From Bacteroidaceae bacterium (GTDB taxonomy: Bacteria; Bacteroidota; Bacteroidia; Bacteroidales; Bacteroidaceae), in assembly GCA_900772575.1 (NCBI GenBank), contig CAAHEN010000208.1, forward strand, positions 1 through 9,016: DNA of 9,016 nucleotides, read 5' to 3'. The position numbers were made by a program, and so were the translations under genes. The notes under the pieces were generated by a model, which was not told the DNA's origin, did no database searches, and saw only the letters and a list, made by a program, of their open reading frames with translations. Shown here piece by piece: positions 1 through 5,962 of the stretch (positions within the stretch are counted from its first letter, which is position 1; the number at the start of each line of letters is the position of its first letter).

Positions 1-156
1 GAGCGTTCGCCAAGCCGTCTTCACACTGCGGCCGTCGGCCGCGTCATTGCCGGTTACTGGGTCGATATAGTAATTGCGTCCACCCTTCTTGGCGGTGCTG
101 GGCAAGGCTGCGCAGAGCAAGGCCAGTGCGGTGATGATGAGATGTCTGATGTGCAT
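1..156 (-). CDS. Secreted protein, probable right-handed beta-helix family (5' part only)
   Basis: Reading the minus strand from the ATG at 156-154 gives 52 codons open to the window edge. Residues 1-22 form a typical signal peptide: a basic start (MHIRH), a hydrophobic core rich in L, I and A, and a likely signal peptidase I site after S-T-A. The single Cys lies in LALLC, which is not a good lipobox, so a lipoprotein is unlikely. The mature protein begins with K-K-G-G-R-N-YYIDPVTGND followed by D-G-R-S and T-A-W-R-T-L. This pattern (YYVDP-N-GNDxxDG-S...TAWxTL) is common at the N-terminus of secreted beta-helix, pectate-lyase-like and sulfatase-associated proteins of Bacteroidetes. The catalytic part is outside the window, so the substrate is unknown. 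I see no Bacteroidetes -7 box in the 43 bases between it and the endonuclease stop, so it may depend on read-through from the restriction-modification genes. The call as a real gene is firm; the family is inference. Confidence 0.75.
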   Translation of the reverse strand, partial: MHIRHLIITALALLCAALPSTAKKGGRNYYIDPVTGNDAADGRSVKTAWRTL

Positions 157-199
157 GGAGAGATGAATGTGGTGTGTAGGTTGAACGGTTGCGGGCTTT

Positions 200-943
200 T
201 CATCGGGCAGTGTAACCGGAGTTGATCCTGACAATCTTATGCCAGTCTATGTCGCCGTTGTCAAGGCAGTAGAGATTTGCGAAGTCCTTTGTGAACCGTG
301 TGATCATGCGGTTGTATTCTTTCTTGTACACGGCATTTTTCTCCATGGCATCAGCGCCTAATGGGTTGATGATGTCAAGGTATAGCTTTTCTTGCCCAGA
401 TACAAATGTCCAGAATTTTTCCCCACATAAACGAAGGTGTGTCCCCTTGTCAGGTTGAGTGTCCTTCCCATAGCAGATGCCCTCAACGCAAATGAGTGGA
501 TTCTTGTTCCCGCTAGTCCGAAATACACGCTGAGCCTTTGTAAAGTAGTCTAGCATTTTCTTTCTTGATGAGGCATTGCTCCAGTGAGGGCCGGACTTTA
601 TGCTGACGGCATAGTGTATGCCGTCAATCACCATTTCAAGGTCAATACCTTCTGTAGAGCTCTTTCGTCCACCATATACTACTTCCGCAACAAAAATCGC
701 CAGTTTCTCCAGCCACTCGCCGAAAAGAGTCTCTTCTGCACTTGACACAAAGGCAGAAGCCAAACTTTCAACCATGTCACCGGGTGTTGTGAGATATTTA
801 GCTCTATATAGATAGGGATTTTTACGGCTCAAAAGCTTATCAAGGCTCATGCCTTTCAGCTTTTCTATTCTGCTATTGTGAAATTCTCCGATGTGGTCTC
901 CAACGTATATTCCGATTATTTTAATCAAGTCCATATCACTCAT
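200..943 (-). CDS. Type II restriction endonuclease, PmeII/EcoO109I-like
   Basis: This 247-residue protein cuts unmodified DNA as the partner of the adjacent cytosine methyltransferase. It resembles the PmeII-type family and, more distantly, EcoO109I: NPYLYRAK at about 42-49, an acidic helix EETLFGEWLE at 70-79, YGGRK then GIDLE (Asp101) at 99-103, then SIKSGPHW (Ser114-Ile-Lys116) at 114-121, GEKFWTFVSG at 174-183, and a WHK near the C-terminus. Asp101 and Lys116 are the likely PD-(D/E)XK metal-site residues; the usual acidic residue two before the Lys is Ser here. I chose the ATG at 943-941 because the methyltransferase stop lies inside it (ATGAGTGA, 8-base overlap). The ATG at 1003 would add 20 residues read from inside the methyltransferase gene and look unlike protein. 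Base composition is near 45-47% GC in sampled lines against about 57% for most neighbours, which suggests transfer. The recognition sequence cannot be read from the protein. Confidence 0.87.
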   Translation of the reverse strand: MSDMDLIKIIGIYVGDHIGEFHNSRIEKLKGMSLDKLLSRKNPYLYRAKYLTTPGDMVESLASAFVSSAEETLFGEWLEKLAIFVAEVVYGGRKSSTEGIDLEMVIDGIHYAVSIKSGPHWSNASSRKKMLDYFTKAQRVFRTSGNKNPLICVEGICYGKDTQPDKGTHLRLCGEKFWTFVSGQEKLYLDIINPLGADAMEKNAVYKKEYNRMITRFTKDFANLYCLDNGDIDWHKIVRINSGYTAR

Positions 944-2174
944 GTTTTTTGTCGTAGTCGCTATGTGGATCAGACAAGTAAGCCGGTGCTGAGGTGTTGG
1001 CATCGGTTGTATTGCGGTATCTGGAGTAAGGAATGAGGTTCAGCGCCTCGTCTTCGACGCTAGTCTGGCCGTTGATGTGCCGCATGATCTGGTTGGCTAC
1101 GGCAAATCCCAGTCCGATGGGCACGGCATTCCCGATTTGCTTATAAATGTTCGTCAGCTGGCCGGTGAATTGCCATGTGCCCGGAAATTGCTGTATACGG
1201 GCGTATTCCTCCACAGAGAGCGGGCGGAGGCGTGTGGGATGGCACAACAGCGTGGCCGGCATTGTGGGCTGCGTGACCAGCGTCGGAGATGGCTGGCTGA
1301 AACTTAGGCGTCTGAGGAATCCCGTTTTCCCGCCAGATAGCTCATATGCTTTTCCCATGGCGGCCTTTGCGTCTTCCGGTGACAGGTTCCTCCAGTTCTG
1401 GCCTGCTTTCAGCTTGCTTAGATAGGGCACTGAGCGAGGGCGCAATGGGATGTACCTCAGATCCGCTCTGTCTTCCAGATCGCCGATGGCCTCTCGGAGC
1501 GTGACCCATGGCTTTGTTCCGCAGCGTCCGTCTTCGGAGTGTGTCGGCTTGGGCAGGGGAACCCGGTCGCCAAGATGGCCGATAAGCACCATGCGCTCTC
1601 TCTTTTCCGGTACACCATAATTGGCCGCGTTCATGAGCGTATAGCTGACGCTGTATCCTAGCTTGCCCATCTCCGAGGTGAGGAACCTGAGTACGCCGCC
1701 TTTGACATTTTCGAGACCTTCATACCCGGAGTAATCCAGGAGCTGGGCGTTGATTTTGGCGGAGAGCAGTCCTCGCACATTCTCCAGAATGAAATAGGGC
1801 GGTCGGATTTCCGACAGGATTCTGAGATACTGGATCAGGAGGTTTCCCCTCAGGTCGGCCATGCCCCTTTGCTTCCCGGCGGTGGAGAATGCCTGGCAAG
1901 GCGGGCCGCCGATAAGCATTGTGACTTGTTCTCTCGTGATGCCGGCGGCAGACAGCAGCTCTTCTGCGCTGACTTGGCAAATGTCCTTTTCTATCACCGG
2001 TACGGGAGAGTTGCGTCTGATGGTTTCGGCGGCATAGTGGTCAACCTCGTTGCAAACCCTTATTGTGAATCCTGCTTTCTCTACGCCGAGATCAAGTCCC
2101 ATAGCGCCAGAAAACAGCGATATGACGTTGTGCTCCTTCTTCTTGTTGAAAGTCATGTCAGGCTTTTTGTCCAT
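936..2174 (-). CDS. DNA (cytosine-5)-methyltransferase of the restriction-modification system
   Basis: The enzyme transfers a methyl group from S-adenosylmethionine to C5 of cytosine and protects host DNA from the endonuclease encoded just downstream. All key C5-methyltransferase motifs are present and in order (412-residue numbering): motif I VISLFSGAMGLDLG at about 17-30, motif IV GGPPCQAFS with catalytic Cys93, motif VI ENVRG at 131-135, a motif VIII variant with EKRER near 190-194, and motif X IGNAVPIG at 347-354. The stretch between motifs VIII and X holds the target-recognition region, including PSPTLVTQPT and CHPTRLRPLS. About 45 residues follow motif X. The start is either ATG 2174 (MDKKPD) or ATG 2156 (MTFNKKK). 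A TTG at 2216 is in frame but lies inside the -7 box of the promoter, so it would precede the transcript. The gene looks intact, and its composition is close to that of the housekeeping genes, unlike the endonuclease gene. Confidence 0.95.
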   Translation of the reverse strand: MDKKPDMTFNKKKEHNVISLFSGAMGLDLGVEKAGFTIRVCNEVDHYAAETIRRNSPVPVIEKDICQVSAEELLSAAGITREQVTMLIGGPPCQAFSTAGKQRGMADLRGNLLIQYLRILSEIRPPYFILENVRGLLSAKINAQLLDYSGYEGLENVKGGVLRFLTSEMGKLGYSVSYTLMNAANYGVPEKRERMVLIGHLGDRVPLPKPTHSEDGRCGTKPWVTLREAIGDLEDRADLRYIPLRPRSVPYLSKLKAGQNWRNLSPEDAKAAMGKAYELSGGKTGFLRRLSFSQPSPTLVTQPTMPATLLCHPTRLRPLSVEEYARIQQFPGTWQFTGQLTNIYKQIGNAVPIGLGFAVANQIMRHINGQTSVEDEALNLIPYSRYRNTTDANTSAPAYLSDPHSDYDKKHE

Positions 2175-2213
2175 GGGCAGTGTGGTGTCTGTGGTGAGTG
2201 GCTTGTGCCAATG

Positions 2214-2221
2214 CAAAGGTA
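2214..2221 (-). promoter_or_regulatory. -7 box of the methyltransferase/endonuclease promoter
   Basis: On the minus strand the sequence reads TACCTTTG, an exact match to the Bacteroidetes -7 consensus TAnnTTTG. No good TTTG lies 19-21 bases upstream (the nearest is 32 bases away), so the -33 box is weak. Transcription would begin near 2207-2209, leaving a leader of about 34 bases before the ATG at 2174. That leader carries two copies of CACCACA spaced nine bases apart (minus strand; the plus-strand copies are at 2181-2187 and 2190-2196). Confidence 0.65.
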
Positions 2222-2275
2222 GTTGATTTTCGGAAGATGGCCAGTGCCTGCTTCAAACATCTGTGACCTAGACAG

Positions 2276-2316
2276 CAGACAGGCCTGCCACACCGATGTG
2301 CGGACAGGCCTGTCTG
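2276..2316 (-). terminator. Strong hairpin after rplS, probable terminator
   Basis: CAGACAGGCCTG at 2276-2287 is perfectly complementary to CAGGCCTGTCTG at 2305-2316 (12 base pairs). The inner part can add a short CAC/GTG helix (2291-2293 with 2298-2300) around a CGAT loop, with C-G pairs between. It begins 21 bases after the rplS stop and lies upstream of the methyltransferase promoter, where an rplS terminator is expected. There is no run of U after the stem on the minus strand, so intrinsic termination is not assured; a stability or processing hairpin is the alternative. Confidence 0.6.
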
Positions 2317-2337
2317 TTACCTTGGGGCGTAGTGGGC

Positions 2338-2706
2338 TTATGCTTGCTTGGCCACGTTGACACGGCGCTCCTTGATGCGCGCCTTCTTGCCGGTGAGGGC
2401 GCGAAGATAGTAGAGCTTGGCGCGGCGAACCTTGCCGTACTTGTTGATTTCGATGCTGTCGATGTTGGGCGATTCGATGGGGAAGATACGCTCTACACCG
2501 ATGTTGCCAGACATCTTGCGCACGGTGAAGCGCTTCTTTTCCTGATGGCCGGAGATCTTGATGACAACCCCGCGGTAGAGCTGGATACGCTCCTTGTTGC
2601 CCTCGATAATCTTGTAGGCTACCGTGATGGTGTCGCCAGCCCTGAAGTTAGGAAATGAGTTGCCTGTAGCAAAAGCTTCCTCTGCGATTTTGATTAAATC
2701 TGCCAT
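2338..2706 (-). CDS. rplS: 50S ribosomal protein L19
   Basis: L19 is a protein of the large ribosomal subunit near the 30S-50S interface. The 122-residue product matches the family along its whole length: FRAGDTITVAYKI at about 21-33, ERIQLYRGVVI at 38-48, VERIFPIESPNID at about 71-83, then KVRRAKLYYLR and a basic tail with KKARIKERR. Family members are usually 113-125 residues. The ATG at 2706 is chosen because MADLIKIAEE is a normal L19 N-terminus; the in-frame upstream codons add residues not seen in L19. The usual bacterial trmD-rpsP neighbours are absent, and the gene appears to be monocistronic. It has its own promoter about 85 bases upstream and a hairpin just downstream. Composition matches the housekeeping genes here. 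Confidence 0.98.
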   Translation of the reverse strand: MADLIKIAEEAFATGNSFPNFRAGDTITVAYKIIEGNKERIQLYRGVVIKISGHQEKKRFTVRKMSGNIGVERIFPIESPNIDSIEINKYGKVRRAKLYYLRALTGKKARIKERRVNVAKQA

Positions 2707-2774
2707 TGTGTTTTGGTGTGTGATTTGATTTCGTCCGGCGGGCATAACGGGGAACTCTCATCCAGACAGCGGCC

Positions 2775-2790
2775 CACCGGAAAAGCGGTG
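2775..2790 (-). promoter_or_regulatory. Inverted repeat at the predicted rplS transcription start
   Basis: CACCG at 2775-2779 and CGGTG at 2786-2790 form a perfect 5-base dyad around a GAAAAG spacer, directly after the rplS -7 box. It would overlap the transcription start. It could be an operator or, if transcribed, a 5' hairpin. A dyad this short could occur by chance. Confidence 0.35.
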
Positions 2791-2822
2791 CAAAGGAACG
2801 ATTTTTTTTTCAGATGGCCAAG
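2791..2822 (-). promoter_or_regulatory. rplS: rplS promoter
   Basis: Minus strand: CTTG (2822-2819), 20 bases, then TTCCTTTG (2798-2791). This is the Bacteroidetes layout (TTTG, 19-21 bases, TAnnTTTG) with one mismatch in each box. Transcription would start near 2784, giving a leader of about 78 bases before the rplS ATG, longer than for other genes in the window. Confidence 0.6.
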
Positions 2823-3007
2823 CGTTTATGAATTAATTTGTGGCTGTGTCCCAACGGTTGTGGGGACGTCAGGACTTGTATGGTATGCCTCGGTATCATC
2901 GCTTTTCCCTTAGGCGGACATCAGCCCTCCGTGATAGCAAAATGCAGGCCTATGACAGGCTCTACCGGGCGTTTGTGGTTTTTTAATAAATAAATTTGTA
3001 ATCTCCA

Positions 3008-3038
3008 TTTGTCAACCGCAATGGAATGCGTACCTTTG
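3008..3038 (+). promoter_or_regulatory. M23 peptidase promoter
   Basis: TTTG at 3008-3011, a 19-base spacer, then TACCTTTG at 3031-3038: an exact match to the Bacteroidetes consensus in both boxes and in spacing. The expected start near 3044 leaves a leader of about 17 bases before the ATG at 3061. Confidence 0.8.
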
Positions 3039-3060
3039 TGGCACATAATCCACCACGTCA

Positions 3061-3954
3061 ATGATATTGGGAAGTCTAAAGGCCGTGGCTGTCGGCCTTC
3101 TTTGTTTCGCAGCCAGCACACTGACGGGCTATGGGCAAGACCTCATAGCCAATCAGGCTCCCATCGACCGCAAACTTAAGGCGGTCGATTCTGTTGCTCT
3201 CCAGCGATTCATCGAAGCAGAGGAGATCGAGAATGGCGAAAGCCTTTATACCTCTTGGGTCACAGACCGGGCTCATCCCTATGCCTCCGCACAGGTACCG
3301 GACAGTTTCAGAATAGACCTGCGTGGATTCGTCATGCCGACACCCAGCCGCAATGTCACGAGTAATTTCGGCTATCGGCCAGCCTTCCGCCGCATGCACA
3401 AAGGGCTCGACATCAAGGTTTACATCGGCGACACCATCGTGTCCGCGTTCGACGGCAAGGTGCGTGTCGTGCGCTATGACGCTGGTGGCTATGGCAATTA
3501 CATCGTCGTGCGCCACAACAACGGGTTGGAGACCATATATGGCCATCTCTCGAAGCAGCTCGTCGCTGTCAATCAGGACGTGAAGGCCGGTGAGCCCATC
3601 GGGCTCGGCGGCAACACCGGACTCTCATTCGGATCGCACCTGCACTTTGAGACACGCCTGCTCGGTGAGGCCATCGATCCGAAACTGCTCTTTGACTTCC
3701 CCAACCAAGACGTCACGGCTGACTTCTTTGTCTTTCACAAAGACCGGGCTGACGAAGCACTGGCCGCAGCCTCTTCGGGACACAAGACTGCCGGGGCAGA
3801 ACGCCATGACGGCGGTCATTTCTATCAGGTCAAGTCTGGCGACACGCTTTCGAGTATCGCACGAAAACTGGGCATCAGTGTCAACACGCTGTGCAGCAAC
3901 AACAACCTGAACAGCCGCGCAAAGCTCCGTCCGCGTCAGATTTTGAAATACTGA
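3061..3954 (+). CDS. Secreted M23 metallopeptidase with C-terminal LysM domain
   Basis: The 297-residue protein is likely an exported peptidoglycan peptidase that cleaves cross-links in the periplasm. Residues 1-25 are a signal peptide with a likely cut after G-Y-G, before Q-D. The LytM/M23 domain spans about 98-212. Its zinc ligands are visible as HKGLD (His113, Asp117) and as the second His of SHLHFE (His195); His162 in YGHLS and His193 are the likely catalytic histidines. All residues of an active enzyme are present, so this is not a degenerate EnvC/NlpD-type activator by sequence. Residues 253-297 form one LysM repeat (FYQVKSGDTLSSIA...LRPRQILKY) that binds peptidoglycan glycan strands. 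It is a single gene with its own consensus promoter and ends facing the histidine kinase gene. The start fits the promoter and the signal peptide. Confidence 0.95.
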   Translation: MILGSLKAVAVGLLCFAASTLTGYGQDLIANQAPIDRKLKAVDSVALQRFIEAEEIENGESLYTSWVTDRAHPYASAQVPDSFRIDLRGFVMPTPSRNVTSNFGYRPAFRRMHKGLDIKVYIGDTIVSAFDGKVRVVRYDAGGYGNYIVVRHNNGLETIYGHLSKQLVAVNQDVKAGEPIGLGGNTGLSFGSHLHFETRLLGEAIDPKLLFDFPNQDVTADFFVFHKDRADEALAAASSGHKTAGAERHDGGHFYQVKSGDTLSSIARKLGISVNTLCSNNNLNSRAKLRPRQILKY

Positions 3955-4038
3955 CCCGCCCTGTGGCCTTTCTGGCAAAGGTGCGCTGGTGCTGCGTCTC
4001 GCCACAACTCTGAATTTTTAGTTAGAACAATCACGATA

Positions 4039-4083
4039 GCCGCCGGCTCTGCTGCAAACACAGTAGGGCCGGCGGCGTTTCTT
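4039..4083 (+). terminator. GC-rich hairpin between convergent genes, probable terminator
   Basis: A 16-pair stem, 4039-4054 with 4061-4076, has nine perfect GC-rich pairs at its base (GCCGCCGGC with GCCGGCGGC) and two G-U wobbles higher up, with a six-base CAAACA loop. On the plus strand it is followed by GTTTCTT, a modest U-rich tail, so it best serves the M23 peptidase gene. The histidine kinase gene ends 33 bases away on the other strand, and the same stem could stop that transcript too. Confidence 0.75.
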
Positions 4084-4109
4084 GTATGGTGGAATAGCTC
4101 TGGAGCGTG

Positions 4110-5294
4110 TCAGAGTGGCAGCAGGATGCAGAACGTTGTCCCGACGTTGGGCTCGCTCTGCTTGACAAAGATGCTGCCGCCGTGATATTCCTCGATGATG
4201 CGCTTGGCCAGAGAGAGCCCCAGGCCCCAGCCACGCTTTTTAGTGGTGAAGCCTGGCCGGAACACAGCCTTGAAATGCGATTTCGGTATGCCACGCCCAG
4301 TGTCCGTCACCTCGATGACAGCTTGGCGGTCTCGGCGGTGAATGGTGACGGTGATACTGCCGGCGCCGCCCATGGCGTCGATGGCATTTTTGCACAGATT
4401 CTCGATGACCCATTCGAAAAGCGGGGCATTCACCTTGGCCGTGACGTGCTCAGTGTCAGCGCTGAGCCCAATGCGGATATGACCGGAAGCCCGCCGTGAC
4501 ATATAAGCCAATGCCCGCCCGATGACGGTGCCCAGATCCGCCGGTTGCAGGCTGGGAGTGGAACCTATCTTCGAGAAGCGCTCAGCGATGAGTTGCAGGC
4601 GGTCGACGTCTAGCGTCATGTCGCGCACGATGGGATCGTCGGGATAGCTCTCCTGCAGCATCTCCGTCCACGCCATGAGTGAGGAAATTGGCGTGCCGAG
4701 TTGGTGCGCCGTCTCGCGTGATAGCCCCACCCACACCTTGTTCTGCTCCGCCCGCTTCGAGGAGAGGAGGGCAAAAAGCGCGATGGCGATGAAGAGGCCG
4801 ACCACACCAAGCTGCACATAGGGGAAAGCCGTCAGGCGCTTGAGCATCAGAGACTCGCCATAGCAGATGGCGAAGCGTCCGGCAGTAGGGTCAGTCGAAG
4901 AGAGCTGCACATACATGACGCGGCCAGAAGTGCGCATGTCGGCCGCATCGGCGCGAAGGATTTTGAGCGAGTCGGCGCGGTCGGGGAGAGCCATGTTTCG
5001 GTAATCCATGACGTTGCCGCTGTCGTCGGTAAGGATGACCGGTATGGTGTGGTTCGCGTTGATGACTTTGAGCACCAGGTTGAGATCGGTTGTCTCGTCA
5101 GCCTTGATGAGCGCGCGCATGGCCTCTGCCCATGTCTCCATCTTGCGCTGCTCCTCGACCTTCAGATCATTGATGAGCGTCTGCGAGATGGTCAGTGACC
5201 CTGCGGCGATGACGACCGCCGCCACAATGAGCGAGATCTTGATGACCCGTCGCTTCTCAGGTCGCCCCACGATGTGGTCAAAACGCATTCTCAT
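4110..5294 (-). CDS. Membrane sensor histidine kinase, orphan
   Basis: A 394-residue two-helix inner-membrane kinase. TM1 is at about 18-36 and TM2 at about 159-179, enclosing a periplasmic sensor of about 120 residues with no family I recognise. The DHp domain follows directly, with no clear HAMP domain: SRETAHQLGTPISSLMAW, with phospho-acceptor His197. The ATPase domain shows the N box (ENLCKNAIDAM, about 298-308), G1 (DTGRGIP from Asp331), an F box region (FRPGFTTKKRG) and G2 (GWGLGLSLAKRI, about 355-366), all intact. The residue after the His is Gln rather than the usual Glu/Asp. Two ATGs six bases apart (5294 and 5288) can start it; both lie just after the engB stop (11-base gap), so it is probably the second gene of an engB transcript. 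No response regulator is in the window. The signal sensed is unknown. Confidence 0.93.
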   Translation of the reverse strand: MRMRFDHIVGRPEKRRVIKISLIVAAVVIAAGSLTISQTLINDLKVEEQRKMETWAEAMRALIKADETTDLNLVLKVINANHTIPVILTDDSGNVMDYRNMALPDRADSLKILRADAADMRTSGRVMYVQLSSTDPTAGRFAICYGESLMLKRLTAFPYVQLGVVGLFIAIALFALLSSKRAEQNKVWVGLSRETAHQLGTPISSLMAWTEMLQESYPDDPIVRDMTLDVDRLQLIAERFSKIGSTPSLQPADLGTVIGRALAYMSRRASGHIRIGLSADTEHVTAKVNAPLFEWVIENLCKNAIDAMGGAGSITVTIHRRDRQAVIEVTDTGRGIPKSHFKAVFRPGFTTKKRGWGLGLSLAKRIIEEYHGGSIFVKQSEPNVGTTFCILLPL

Positions 5295-5305
5295 CGGAGT
5301 GAACG

Positions 5306-5914
5306 CTAGCGGCTGGCTTTCAGGTCGGTCAATATCTGTTCCACGTAACCCAGAATCTCGTCGCGCCCAGTGCCGTACTGGCTGCTGCTGACAAAGTGTG
5401 GCGGCAGTTCTTCCCACTCTTCGCCCAAGCGGTCGAGGAAGGCCTTGACATTGGCTCGGAGCTGCATGGTCCGTGCCTTGTCCGCCTTGGTGAAGATGAT
5501 GGAAAACGGAATGCCGTTTTCCCCCAGCCAGGTGATGAACTCCAAGTCTATTTTCTGTGGCGTGAGCCGTGAGTCAATCAGTACAAAGAGGTTGGTCAGG
5601 GCTTCTCGTTGCAACACGTACGCCCTGATAAGGCGCTGCAATGCCTCGACGGCCTGTTTGCTGCGCTTGGCGTAGCCGTAACCCGGCAGATCGACCAAGT
5701 ACCATTCACCGTTGATCATGAAATGGTTGATGAGCAGCGTCTTTCCTGGGGTAGATGAGGTCATGGCCAGTCCCTTCCGCTTGGTCAGCATGTTGATGAG
5801 ACTGCTCTTGCCCACGTTGCTGCGGCCGATGAAGGCAAACTCCGGGAGCGATGTGGCGGGACACTTGCGGTAGTCAGTATTGCTGATGACAAATTCGGCA
5901 GATTTGATTTCCAT
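5306..5914 (-). CDS. engB: Ribosome biogenesis GTPase EngB (YihA/YsxC)
   Basis: EngB is an essential GTPase that helps assemble the large ribosomal subunit. The 202-residue product has the normal family length and all motifs: G1 GRSNVGKSS at 30-38, G2 with STPGKT at 54-59, G3 DLPG at 75-78 followed by YGYAKR, G4 TKAD at 142-145, and G5 VSSSQ at about 175-179. I chose the ATG at 5914 because MEIKSAEFVISNTDY is a typical start for this family and lies about 14-20 bases after the predicted transcript start. Longer in-frame starts would lie upstream of the promoter box. The histidine kinase gene follows after 11 bases. It is divergent from recR across a 108-base gap. Confidence 0.98.
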   Translation of the reverse strand: MEIKSAEFVISNTDYRKCPATSLPEFAFIGRSNVGKSSLINMLTKRKGLAMTSSTPGKTLLINHFMINGEWYLVDLPGYGYAKRSKQAVEALQRLIRAYVLQREALTNLFVLIDSRLTPQKIDLEFITWLGENGIPFSIIFTKADKARTMQLRANVKAFLDRLGEEWEELPPHFVSSSQYGTGRDEILGYVEQILTDLKASR

Positions 5915-5916
5915 GT

Positions 5917-5930
5917 GCAAAAGTTTTTGC
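5917..5930. promoter_or_regulatory. 14-base palindrome in the engB leader
   Basis: GCAAAAGTTTTTGC is a perfect 6-base inverted repeat around a central GT. It ends three bases before the engB start codon and covers the predicted engB transcription start. It could be an operator, or simply AT-rich leader sequence with chance symmetry. Confidence 0.3.
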
Positions 5931-5933
5931 TTG

Positions 5934-5941
5934 CAAAGGTA
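5934..5941 (-). promoter_or_regulatory. engB: engB -7 box
   Basis: Minus strand TACCTTTG, an exact TAnnTTTG match. No TTTG-like -33 box is visible at the usual distance; that zone (about 5961-5966) overlaps the recR -7 box. Transcription would start near 5928. Confidence 0.65.
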
Positions 5942-5962
5942 GGCTTTTTCGGGGACTTTCAG

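Larger units (their letters stand above)
2707..3060. other. 354-base gene-free region between divergent rplS and M23 peptidase genes
   Basis: The region holds the rplS leader (2707 to about 2785), the rplS promoter (2791-2822), and the M23 peptidase promoter (3008-3038). Between them, about 2840-2990, I see no convincing coding frame. There are isolated -7-like strings on the plus strand (TTAATTTG at 2833-2840 and TAAATTTG at 2991-2998), a small GCCT/AGGC stem at 2948-2960 and a T-run at 2979-2984. These could bound a small RNA, but the evidence is thin and I do not call one. Confidence 0.6.

Noticed and set aside
944..1003. Longer endonuclease start at ATG 1003
   Set aside because: The added residues come from inside the methyltransferase gene and show no family likeness; the ATGAGTGA start at 943 is the natural one.
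2175..2216. TTG start of the methyltransferase at 2216
   Set aside because: The codon lies within the -7 box of the promoter, upstream of the expected transcript start; ATG 2174 or 2156 is better.
2972..2998. Second plus-strand promoter (TTTG 2972, TAAATTTG 2991) for the M23 gene
   Set aside because: The spacer is only 15 bases, and the exact consensus promoter at 3008-3038 explains the gene better.
3076..3546. 156-codon open frame antisense to the M23 peptidase gene
   Set aside because: It mirrors a well-conserved peptidase coding region and has no promoter or family features.
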